Assembly: GCF_037975245.1 (NCBI RefSeq)
Contig: NC_092572.1
Coordinates: 4,547,501 to 4,611,500, forward strand
DNA: 64,000 bases
Reading direction: 5' to 3'
DNA from: Apostichopus japonicus
Taxonomy: Eukaryota; Echinodermata; Holothuroidea; Aspidochirotida; Stichopodidae
The notes beneath the pieces were generated by a model, which ran no database searches, had not been told where the DNA came from, and worked only from the letters and a program-made list of their open reading frames with translations. The position numbers and the translations under genes were made by a program. This document shows, piece by piece, positions 1-10,995 of the stretch (its first letter is position 1; each line of letters starts with the position of its first letter).

Positions 1-2039
1 CGATGCGTTGCAACACGTGTCAGTCACATGATTGACAAAGCTGCTCTGAATGGTTGATTCGAACAATCATAGTCGTATGCACTATAGTGTTGGCTTACCA
101 GGGTTATAATATCCTGCATGATGCATTCTTATATAATGTATAGGCATGGCAACCTTTCGACTTGTCCTCGAAACATGTTACTATGGTTATGCTAGCAAAC
201 CAGTAAACGAAACGCCAGATATTCTCCCGCTTTAAATCAAGTGATTTTGTACATTAAAGGGTGTGAAGACTCGCGCAAAAAGAAACGTCTAATGCCGGTA
301 ATCTGACCTAGTTTCGAATGAGGTGTAACAGAAGTGTTAGTCACCACCATCGATCCCAGAAAATACACACACAGCTTGCTACCGTCGGTAATTAGACACT
401 AGTGTACAGTCAGTACATACAGCTGCGGTCAATACCCACAGCACAGTGTATAAACGATACAGCGATGGACATCTCAGGTCCAGCTAAAGATAACAAGGTA
501 TCATGCTTCATTACTGTCTGCATTTTGTAGCGACACGAACAAAACGTCACTTGCAAGCAACGGAAAGTTAACTTTTTCAGATGGCCGCACGCGGTTTGGG
601 GCGAGTCTTCAATGTCTTTAATATACATAATGGCAATTGTGGCTTGATGCCGATGTCAAATTTCGATTCCCTCACGTCTTCGGTCTAGCAAATATGCTGG
701 AATATGAAACTTAACACATCTCCGAAATCATAGGAATACGATATTTCTCATCTGTTTAGGGAAATTGTTCATCACAAGGCTTTGTATTCACATAAACCAA
801 TCATAATGGATATGTTTTCTTCTCATTTATATAGAGACATACTATGAAATTATAAATTAGGCAACTTCGTCTTCATTCCCTGATAAAACTATAGCGTCGA
901 CTTTTAACGACATTAGATATCGTGCAAAATAACTATTAACTTTTAATATTCACGGTCTCCTTAGTTTTATTTACGTCATTCATTTAACACTAAAATGAAA
1001 TGTAAATTTCAATTTAAATGCAAATTATGACAAATCCCGAAATGCATTCATATATATATATATATATATATTAATAATATTGATAATGGCACAAACAACG
1101 AGAGCTTCGTAGGAGATTTTTAAGACACTTTAGGAAAGAACAAAAAAAAAACATCTCTATTGAATAAAGTTATGAAATTCAAAGTTTCATAATATTTCCA
1201 TATTTAGCAAAATGAAATATGATTGATATTTGTGTATAGATTTACATTTAACGGGAAGTATTTCACAGCAAATTAACATAAAGGTATTTAGTCATGGCTT
1301 AACTTGCCTTCCATTTAACTCTCTCGTTTGTTATTTCCTTTGGACATTTTGTATAAGATTGCGGCCCGAATGTAGGTTAATCATTTAGAATGGTATAAAA
1401 TTGTCAAAAAAACCCCCCAAAACTCCCAAAAAACGTGATCTATATACTTATATGTAAATTATGGTCAATTCTTTATGTGAAGTTAATTTCATTTATCTCA
1501 AAAGGACGTAGGCCTTTACTCCAGATGACGTCACTAATACAATATTCCAAATTATGGCCGGAGGCTATTAACTTCTTCGAATCCCGGTTGTCGCTCACTG
1601 GACGAATGCGATTAAGTATATTAGACTCTTGCGAGCTTTTGTTTGGATCTTATTATTATTATCATTATTATTATAATTTTCATTATTATGCTTGTTGGTA
1701 GTGATTTGTAATTCTTATTTTCTACTTTTCTCGTCCATTTTGCACTTGCTTTGGACGTAATGACCATAAGATTTTCTATAGGTACAGCCTTAAACCTTTA
1801 CGAACTGCCGTAACAACTAGGAAGTCTGATTAATGTAATAAATATTCATGAGATTATATACTTGTGAAATACATAACACTTTATTGTACACACACGCGAT
1901 TATACTTTTGTTTCAATAACACTATGCTCTAACATTTCTGTTCTAGTATAAGAGTAAGGGAAATTTCTTTACCCTTCTCTTGCTCTGTATTTGTCGGGTA
2001 AATTCGGTTGTATAATGAATTAATAGGTGAGTTTGCAGA
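1..2039. other. Non-coding stretch, no gene seen
   Basis: A+T-rich sequence with only short, unconvincing open frames on both strands. It holds a short (TA)n run near 1051 to 1070 and an ATT-rich patch near 1650 to 1690. I see no splice-consistent coding exon or recognisable transposon here. Confidence 0.5.
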
Positions 2040-2695
2040 TAGTTACTTAGTACACCATCGATAAGAACGGGAGAGTAGGGGTAGTGTGAAGGGTTCATGA
2101 GAGGTCACGGGATGGTAAAGTGAGGGGGATATGGAGGGGTAAGGGAATGAATGGGACGAACGGGAGAGGAGGGGTAGTGTGAAGGGATTGTGAGAGGTCA
2201 TGGGAGAGTAAGGTAAGGGATTGGAGAAAGGAAGTGGTAAGGGAATGAATGGGAAGAACAAGAGAGGAGGGGTAGTGTGAAGGGTTCATGAAAGGTCACG
2301 GGAGGGTAAGGTGAGGGGGTAAGGAGGGGTAAGGGAAGGGATGGGAAGAACGGCAGAGAAGGGGTAGCGTGAAGGGATCGTGAGAGTTCACGGGAGGGTA
2401 AGGTAAGAGAAGGGAGACATGGAGTGGTATGGGTGGGGATGGGGATGGGGATGGGAAGAACGAGAGAGGAGGGGTAGTGTGAAGGGGTTATGAGAGGTAA
2501 TGGGAGGGTAAGGTAAGGGATGCGAGACAGGGAGGGGTAAGGGAATGTATGGGAAGAACGGGAGAGGAGGGGTAGTGTGAAGGGATCAAGAGAGTTCACG
2601 GGAGGGTAAGGTAAAGGATGGGAGACAGGGAGGGGTAAGGGTATGGATGGAAAGAACGGGAGAGGAGGGGCATTGTGAAGGGATCATGAGAGGTC
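2040..2695. repeat. Polypurine minisatellite, about 95 to 105-bp period
   Basis: About seven degenerate units, each recognisable by the phrase GAGAGGTCACGGGAGGGTAAGG or a variant (near 2098, 2191, 2289, 2382, 2490, 2590 and 2688), separated by purine-rich G/A filler. The plus strand is almost purely purine, so the minus strand reads as Pro/Ser/Leu-rich open frames. Those frames are a composition effect and not genes. Confidence 0.85.
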
Positions 2696-3319
2696 ACTTT
2701 CTTCTTTCCTTCACACATCCCAGCAAAACTACCATATCTAAACCTTACAAACAAATTCACCCCACCACCCACACACACACAAACACACACAAAATATTAA
2801 CACAAAGAATATGCGAAATATCAAGAGTCACAATTTCCACCTGAAAATCAGATGGCTGAAGAATATAAAAAGAGTACAATTTTGACGGAATGCTTCCTTG
2901 AGCAGCTGAGTAATACAGAGAAAGAATAAGAGTGATAAGATATTTATCAGCATAGAAATATATTTCGCAGTTGATCGAGTTTTAATCAAGGAAGGGAAGA
3001 ATGGAGACGAAATGTTTAGCAATGTTGGCAACATTTTATTGACTTGAATTCATCATCAAGAATACATTGTGAGGTTAAAGCGATGTAGGTGGAATTATGT
3101 TTGGTCGATTTGCTATTTAAATGGAGTGGGGGGGGGGGGGGTAGGAGGGAGGGTGGAGGTAGGGTCCTATCTTTCTGTATGGCGTCACCTTATTCTGTGC
3201 TTTGTGTAGTTTCGAAATTAAATGAAACTTAGAAATCTTCGTTTTGGGGGTTAAATGGACAGTTTAACCAATTAACAGAGAAAAAACAAAGAGATTGTAA
3301 TTGATCAAGCTAAGAATTC
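2696..3319. other. Spacer with CA-rich and poly-G tracts
   Basis: Unique sequence between two minisatellites, with a CA-rich run near 2763 to 2800 and a G homopolymer near 3128 to 3141. No coding signal. Confidence 0.5.
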
Positions 3320-3760
3320 CTCTGTGGTACGAGTACAACAGCATGGGTACTAGTGCAACATCATGAGTACTAGTACAACAGCATCAGTATGAGTATAACA
3401 GCAGAATACGAGTACAACAGCATGAGTACGAGTACAACAGCATGAGTATGAGTACAACAGCATGGGTAGGAATACAACAGCATGACTAGAGCACCAAATC
3501 ATGAGTAAGAGCACAACAGCATGAGTACGTATACAACAGCGTGGGTACGAGTACAAGAGTATGAGTACGAGAATAACAGTATTAGTACGAGTACGACAGC
3601 ATGGGTACGAAATACAACAGCATCAGTATGAACATAACAGCATGAAATACGAGTACAACAGCAGGAGTGCAACAGCATGGGTATCTAGCACAACAACATT
3701 AGTACTAGTACAACATCATGAGTGCAAGTAAAACAGCGTCATTACGTGTACAAGTAGAAG
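3320..3760. repeat. 20-bp minisatellite
   Basis: Degenerate tandem copies of ACGAGTACAACAGCATGAGT, best preserved between about 3405 and 3480 and decaying on both sides, with some slipped units. The period of 20 is not a multiple of three, so the apparent minus-strand open frame is a by-product. Confidence 0.85.
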
Positions 3761-6310
3761 TTCCCCCCTCGTATCAGTACAAGACTGTAGCACTAGTGCG
3801 AGTACTTAACAATCTATATATCTTACTGTTAGATGTCCAAACTACCTTCACTTAGAGAGTACAATTCCACAAGGATGACTACAAGTATATTGTTAACTAT
3901 GTTATAAATACCAGTACGTGTAAGGATTCTCTACAAGCTCTCAGGCCTGTCCCTTAATGTATAGGAATGAATATTAATCAGCAAAAAAAGTAGTTATTAT
4001 TAGTATCAAAATACATCTGAAACGCAAAAAGACATATCTAAGAGGAAAAACAACAATGTTTAGTTTTACTTCCTTTTGTGAAATAAAATTTGAGTAGTCA
4101 AGCTTAATTTATTGTACTGTGATCATATTTTAACCATTGGATGAAATCCAGAAATTGAGCAAAATCAACTCAAAATGCTGATTTATGCTGTCCCTCTCTT
4201 TCGATCATGGTCATTATATACGACAAAATCACGTGTAAATCATTGTAACACTTTATCGTAAAATAATCCCCTATACTGCTTAAAACCTAATGCGATCTTC
4301 GCATGATTGCACCTGTCTGTAATTGGGTTTTAGTTATAGTCGTTGCAATTAAACGTGAGCATAGCATAAATGAAGATAATGCATGAAGGAAGAAAAAGAG
4401 ATGAATTGACTAAGACGACATCATCACCTGTCTTTCTATTTGCTAAACAACTACTTATTTGAAGTGAAATGTAGCATAATATAAGAAATTACCTTATATG
4501 AGCTTGCTGGAAAAAATGAGGTTGAAAGATAAAGGAAGTCTTTTTACACATGGTAAATAAGGAGCATAAGGAGAGAATATATACAGCAAAGTAAAAGTAA
4601 TAAAATGTCTGGAAATTAACAAGGAAAAATGTCGTCCCTAAAACCTTCAATATCCGTAATCAATCGTCGTTTTAAAAATAAGGTTACGAGTTCAAAAACT
4701 CTCGCCTTTTCAAGATCGTATTTGATTGGTCAGGAATACAATGACAGTGCAAGGTCAAAGGTCATTAGAGAAGAAAACTGTAAACTCAACATACTGCTGG
4801 GGTGATAGCTAATCGAACCGTAGTCGCTTCCCTTCTGTTTGAATGACATTAAAATGATCAAATTTCGGATGATACCCCTTGCTCTTCCCTTGTACCCCCT
4901 CCTCCCACACCCCCTTCCCACCAAACCAACGACAAAGCCAGGCGAATGATCCGAATCTTTCAAATGAACCGTGAAGACAAGTAGGAGGTACAATTTAGTG
5001 CAGCATGGGAGTCACTGATATGGGGTGGGGGGGGGGGGGATATGTCTCCGACTGTTAAAGTAGTGGAAAAATAATTCAGTTCGCCCCACCTCTTCCCCCC
5101 GTTTTGTGGAATGTAGCTCTTATTATAGTCATTATCCCATATTAATGAAATGTATGCCTCTCTTTTGGTTGCTTTGTTTAATAGTGATCTGTACCCCCCC
5201 CCCCCCCCTTTAAAATAATGGGCGCATTTTGTAATACGCATTAGATGGCTTTGAAAACCTAAGGCAAAATAGAAAAAGACAACAACTTCCGCCGTGTAAC
5301 ATTTTGCTCACGTGTAATTAGAGTTTGGCACTTAGGTTCAATGTCATTTTTTATGTACCTACCCCCCCCCACCCTCGTTCTTTAAGTAGCGAATCAATGT
5401 TTATGGAGTGAAGCAGAGATTAGTAGCGTAACTGCATCTATATATCAAAGAAACGGAGGCTCAGGTAAATAGTTGTACCAAACCTACCCAGGAAATGTTG
5501 AATAACTCTTTGTGTTGGAACCTATTCTGGCATTTTTGGTTTGGTCCACAAGTGATGTAAAGTCCCTTTACATTCATCCCCTTGTAATGTTTCGCGTGCG
5601 CTGGGAAGGGATACGGGAGATATTAATACATTAAATCTGCCTTCTCGTCAATGTAAAAACAAGGCTCTTTGAGTGGTGAGGGGTGGGGTGAGGGGGTACG
5701 TGGTCCGCAAGTTGTGATTTCTGTGAAATTCCCTTTTTCCATCAATTGAAGTCCCCTTCATGGCACACATTCCACTATAGGCCAAAGTTTACCCCCTCCC
5801 CTCCCTCTCCTTCCCTTACCCCTCCATTATGGTTTTCTTTCGAATCCCCTGGTATGAAAGTTTGATTAGTATGGTGACCAAATCGAAACTAGCTGGCAAA
5901 GAGACTCGTCGGAATGAGAAATGATAAACGAAGAATTAAATTTCAACTCAATTCAAATTTATAATTTCGTTTTAAGGTATATAAGTGAAAGTGAATTTCA
6001 AAGATACAAAACAAACATGCAACTTCTCAAATAATAAGCACAAAATAAATGAAACAAATTATTATCCAAAAGCAAAATGTTAACTCTACATGCACTATAC
6101 ATATTTATGACAATGATTCCGACTCAAAAGGATAAGCTACGCTGTCCTCGAATCGTCTGGAAGAAATCATGCAACAACATGTTTCTTGATTGAGAATGTC
6201 TGATGTTCCACAGAAAAAAAAAAGGCGAAAATAGCAATTCATTCGCAAGAAATAAATTAGGTAAATCATGCCTTTAAATGCATGAAAGCATATTTGACTT
6301 GATATATAGC
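3761..6310. other. Non-coding stretch with homopolymer tracts
   Basis: A+T-rich sequence with several long G or C runs (about 5026 to 5039, 5195 to 5208 and 5361 to 5370). Minus-strand frames around 4730 to 5241 cross these low-complexity tracts and lack exon borders. I see no gene. Confidence 0.5.
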
Positions 6311-6319
6311 AGAATTAAA

Positions 6320-7680
6320 GAAATTGAAAAAACCCTGAAATTTCAACCTCTTAAAACCATTATTCATGGGCCAATGTGACACATGCATCAAAGGGAAGTA
6401 GAGGGTGATTTACATAATCATGTTTCCAAATACATACAAAGGAAAATATAAGTTTTATGTAAATGATGCTTCCAAATACATTTCAGCATTAATTTACGTT
6501 AACCAGAATCATTGAGACTGGCATTTCAACCTCATTTTAACCAGTATAACTATTCTGTTAATGTCAAATACTTCTTAGTTCAAAGGAAAGAAAAGCATGA
6601 TTTATGTAAATGATGCTTCCAAACACATTAAAGCATTAGTTAGCATTAACCAGAATGATTGAAACTGGCATTTCAACCTCTTAACCAGTATCACTATTCT
6701 GTTAATGTCAAATAATTCTTATTTCAAAGGAAAGAAAGCATAATTTAGGTAAATGATGCTTCCAAACACATTAAAGCATTAGTTAACATTAACCAGAATG
6801 ATTGAAACTGGCATTTCAACCTCTTAACCAGTATCACTATTCTGTGAATGTCAAATAATTCTTAGTTCAAAGAAAAGAAAGCATGATTTATGTAAACCAT
6901 GCTTCCAAACAAATTAAAGCATTAGTTAACATTAACCTGTATTATTGAAACTGGCATTTCAACCTCTTAACCAGTATAACTATTCTGTGAATGTCAAATA
7001 ATTCTTCATTCAAAGAAAAGAAAGCATGATTTATGTAAACCATGCTTCCAAACAAATTAAAGCATTAGTTAACATTAACCTGTATTATTGAAACTGGCAT
7101 TTCAACCTCTTAACCAGTATAACTATTCTGTGAATGTCAAATAATTCTTCATTCAAAGGAAAGAAAGCATGATTTATGTAAACCATGCTTCCAAACACAT
7201 TAAAGCATTTGTTAACATTAACCTGTATTATTGAAACTGGCATTTCAACCTCTTAACCAGTATAACTATTCTGTGAATGTCAAATAATTCTTAGTTCAAA
7301 GAAAAGAAAGCATGATTTATGTAAACCATGCTTCCAAACAAATTAAAGCATTAGTTAACATTAACCTGTATTATTGAAACTGGCATTTTAACCTCTTAAC
7401 CAGTATAACTATTCTGTGAATGTCAAATAATTCTTCATTCAAAGGAAAGAAAGCATGATTTATGTAAACCATGCTTCCAAACACATTAAAGCATTAGTTA
7501 ACATTAACCTGTATTATTGAAACTGGCATTTCAACCTCTTAACCAGTATAACTATTCTGTAAATGTCAAATGTTTCTTCATTCAAAGGAAAGAAAACCAT
7601 GATTTATGTAAATGATGCTTCCAAACACAAGAAAGCATTATTCTACTTTCACCCGAATTGAAGAAACTTAGCTTTTTCAG
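6320..7680. repeat. 143-bp tandem repeat array
   Basis: About eight to nine head-to-tail units. The phrase GAAACTGGCATTTCAACCTC recurs at 6661, 6804, 6947, 7090, 7233, 7376 and 7519, exactly 143 bp apart, with more diverged edge units at about 6324 and 6514. Inner units are nearly identical and outer ones are degenerate, as expected from unequal crossing-over. The units have stops in all frames that I checked. Confidence 0.93.
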
Positions 7681-8087
7681 CCTCAAAAATCAGTTTCACT
7701 TTTCAGCCATTGTCTAATTACGCATCAAAGAAATATAACTATGCAATAATAAAATAACCACATTTATTATGGAAGCTAGAATAAAAGTAACGTTTTAAAT
7801 CCTCAATATTTAATCAATTTGACTATTTCAGCCTCAAAAAATGAAAGACTTGTACTAACCTATATAATTATCTACCTACAGATAAAGTCCAGTTAATTAT
7901 AGTAATATCATAATAATACTGTACATATAAAGACTACAGTGTCGTTGGTGTACAATTGATATGTTTCGTTCATTTTAATTATAATAAACCATTACTGTAG
8001 TATTTTCAATCAATACAAGTTACATTCATGTAGATATATATCAAAATAAAATAAAACTGTTAGCAAACTGCTTTTCCACTGAAAAGC
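7681..8087. other. Non-coding A+T-rich spacer
   Basis: No coding signal. It leads into the hairpin motif that starts near 8090. Confidence 0.45.
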
Positions 8088-8162
8088 CTGTGTAAGAGAA
8101 TGTGTAAAATTAAGTTGGCTTGACGTTTCGATCCTAGCAGGATCTTCTTCAAAGGCTAGATA
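8088..8162 (-). mobile_element. Dispersed hairpin repeat, Penelope-like end motif (copy 1)
   Basis: Read on the minus strand this carries TAGCCTTTGAAGAAGATCC, a 3-base loop and GGATCGAAACGTC. GATCCT and AGGATC (8130 to 8144) form a perfect hairpin stem. About 60 bp are nearly identical to plus-strand 61988 to 62050. From memory, a motif of this type (hairpin plus GAAACGTC) occurs beside Penelope-like and related retroelements in many animals. That family assignment is an inference. No reverse transcriptase or GIY-YIG frame is present next to it. Confidence 0.55.
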
Positions 8163-8199
8163 TATATCAATCTAAAGTCAACCAGTTGTGATCAATTTT

Positions 8200-8720
8200 T
8201 TCAAATGTTCATGTAACTTTATAGGATACTGGCATGCCACGCTTCAAAGCGCTGAACTCACAGGCGGCGTTTATATTACAGATCAGACCACCCCTGCTCG
8301 GCGCTTAAACAGATAAAATTGATTTCCAACCTCAGCATATTAACGTCAGACCACCTGCTGGGTATCAGAACCCAGGGCTGCGGGCCAATGTACAGAAAGT
8401 TGAGGTTTGTAAGTTACGAGCGGAAAGCCCCAAACCATAAGCCGTGTGATATGCAGCAATGACATTAATGCCGACTACTACTATTATGTCAACATTACCC
8501 ACATCAAAAAACACAACTGAGGTTAAAGGTCGCTACTGACCCTGGATAAACTCGGAGCTATGTTACTTTCCAATACAAAATTTAATATTGAGCACTGGGT
8601 GTGATTCTCCCTTGGTCCTACCCTTATATTAGAGGGTCTGATTCGTGGCGTTCACACCAGAAACTGGACCCCAAGCTCAGGATTAAAAGCCATACTCAGG
8701 GTCTAATGTAAACAGGGCTA
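8200..8720. other. Unidentified G+C-richer patch, possible old repeat
   Basis: Base composition changes here relative to the A+T-rich surroundings, with phrases such as CAGACCACC repeated (near 8283 and 8347). No open frame and no clear terminal repeats. It could be a decayed transposon. Confidence 0.25.
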
Positions 8721-10846
8721 CAGTATGAACAAATATTGTGACTTTGTATAATAGAAACAGGATCTTCAACCTGCCCGTTGAAATGACAGTAAAAGTGATT
8801 TGAAGCATTTCATGAAAGTACATACATATAAAACAAAAGAATTGTCACAGCTGCGAACCTAAATATTGAAGATTAACATACATATTCAAACCACAATAAA
8901 GGCACACTATTAAAGGCAAACAGTGTATGGTAAACATGCAGATAATCAGCTGATCTCTTATTACTACAAAACTTATTCCATTTGTAAATCTAAAGCAGTG
9001 AAAAGCATCATCTAGTTTGTTTCATCTTGACAGTCAATAATTATTAAAGTTTTTTCTTATCAACTGTTAACTTTGTTTCGTTGTATTTCTTGCCTTCTCC
9101 GAGGGAATTCTATTCAACAACTATTTTATCATCTAACTGATTCATAACTCTCTCAAATCAGTTATTACATTGTTTAATCTATTCTACTGTACTTTCTAAG
9201 AAAATTTATATTTATCTTGTTCCATATTTTTTCTTACTCTTTATGTTACTTTATCTCTTTTATTAATTGCTATGATTGATAGAAATAATCTTGGATTATA
9301 CTGCATTTATCTGGGTAATTGCTTGGCACAATCTATAGCTAATATTTTTGATGTTTCACCAAAACAAATTTACAATACATACTATGACAGCTGTACATCA
9401 TACATGTGCATGGCGTAGAGTTGCTGTGCTCCACGACCCAACAGATGGAGAATCAGGGAGAGTCATAACTGAATTCAACATGAAATTGAATCCCATAACT
9501 AAGTTAAATTATACACAATCGAATCTTCTGATCACTAATCCACCCAATCCAAAGCTCCCCCCCCCCCTTTTAAAAAAAAAAAATAAAAATAGTATGTTTT
9601 TGCATGAATCAGACATATTCAAGAAACGTCTGTAATATTTCATTCCCGACATTCTTTTATGTTTTCATCTTCCTTGTGTGATTGTTATTCGGGCTGATAA
9701 CTATAACATGATGGAAAACAAATCAATTTTTTATTATTTTGAGGCAAACAAACCAACGCTCAATCCCAATACTTCCATCCCCTCGTCCTCAATTCCACCT
9801 GCTTAATGTTTCCTGCCATATGACATTAATTATGTATTACATATGTTTAATATCACAAGCACTTTGGTGGTACAGGAAGCATATGAGAGAGCTATATCCT
9901 TCATGTTAAGATTAGGACACACATGTATACAAATTGGTATCTACTGTAACAGCAAACACACACACTGATCGCATCTTACTGCTCAAGCAATCTACATAAC
10001 ACTGTATTGATAATTAATATGTCACAGACTAAGTGTACTATAACAACAGGGTCACACTTTTACATAGCTCATGTCACCTATTGGCATACAGAACAATTCT
10101 GATGGAATTCAAGTGAAGCAAATGACTACATTGCTGTTTTTCAACCATGAATCAAATTTCCGTGTACAGACTTTGACGGAATAGCAAAATAATTTTTATG
10201 AAAAAAGTAAGATTCTTTTCGCTGTGTTTCATAAAAGCAAGATATTAAGATATCTAGATAAAAAAAAAGGGTGAGTGAATCTTGTCTGTTTTATTATTCA
10301 AAGTTTGTAAGATTAGAAATAATCCCATCGTTCACCTAAGGCCGAGAAAAAAAAAAAAAAAAATATGTGATTGAGTTCTCGACTGTACATGTTTTGCAAT
10401 ATTTTAAACATAAAAAAATAGAAAAGTTTTGTTCCTTTTACTAAAGACCAAACACAGTAAAACGGAAAGAACAAACACACGTGCAAGAATCAAAGAAAAG
10501 GAAACGAAAAAAAAAATAAAATAGAAAAACTTGGGTTTAGTAAATACAAATACACCGGCAGACTTCATCAAATTTGACCAATATGTTTGTCCCTGCTCGA
10601 GTCACAAAATTTACTGTTGGTACCTTATGAGACTGGTTAATTAATTTGGTTAATTGAAGCAGTATAAAGCAATGTCACAGGGTTGAACCCCCTCCCTACC
10701 CCCCCACCTAAACACGCTAGTAGTTTATCAACTGTAACAGCACACATACACCAATACCATACGGCAAATTATCTCACTGTTCACACAGTTAAATATTTGT
10801 CAAAATACCTGTCAAAATGCCTTAAAAGTCCACAATTGATGTACAT
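8721..10846. other. Non-coding stretch 3' of the trefoil gene
   Basis: A+T-rich with A runs near 9579 to 9591 and 10348 to 10364. A plus-strand frame at 9348 to 9635 crosses a C/A homopolymer and has no supporting features. I see no gene. Confidence 0.5.
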
Positions 10847-10852
10847 TTTATT
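10847..10852 (-). promoter_or_regulatory. Candidate poly(A) signal AATAAA of the trefoil gene
   Basis: AATAAA on the minus strand (TTTATT on plus), about 144 nt downstream of the TAA that ends the trefoil-protein gene at 10996. Spacing and strand fit a 3' UTR end. The hexamer is common in A+T-rich DNA, so confidence is moderate. Confidence 0.4.
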
Positions 10853-10995
10853 TTAGTGTGGTCTATTAACAGAGAGTATGTCTATTCAGAGGTCATGTTA
10901 ATAAAACCTGGTCTTATGATCAATTACTGATATATATTCAATACCACAATAAACGTAAAGTTTCACCAGAATATAGCAGAACCGGTACACATGGT

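Noticed and set aside
9348..9635. 95-residue plus-strand frame
   Set aside because: Its second half is a C/A homopolymer-derived stretch and there is no supporting feature.
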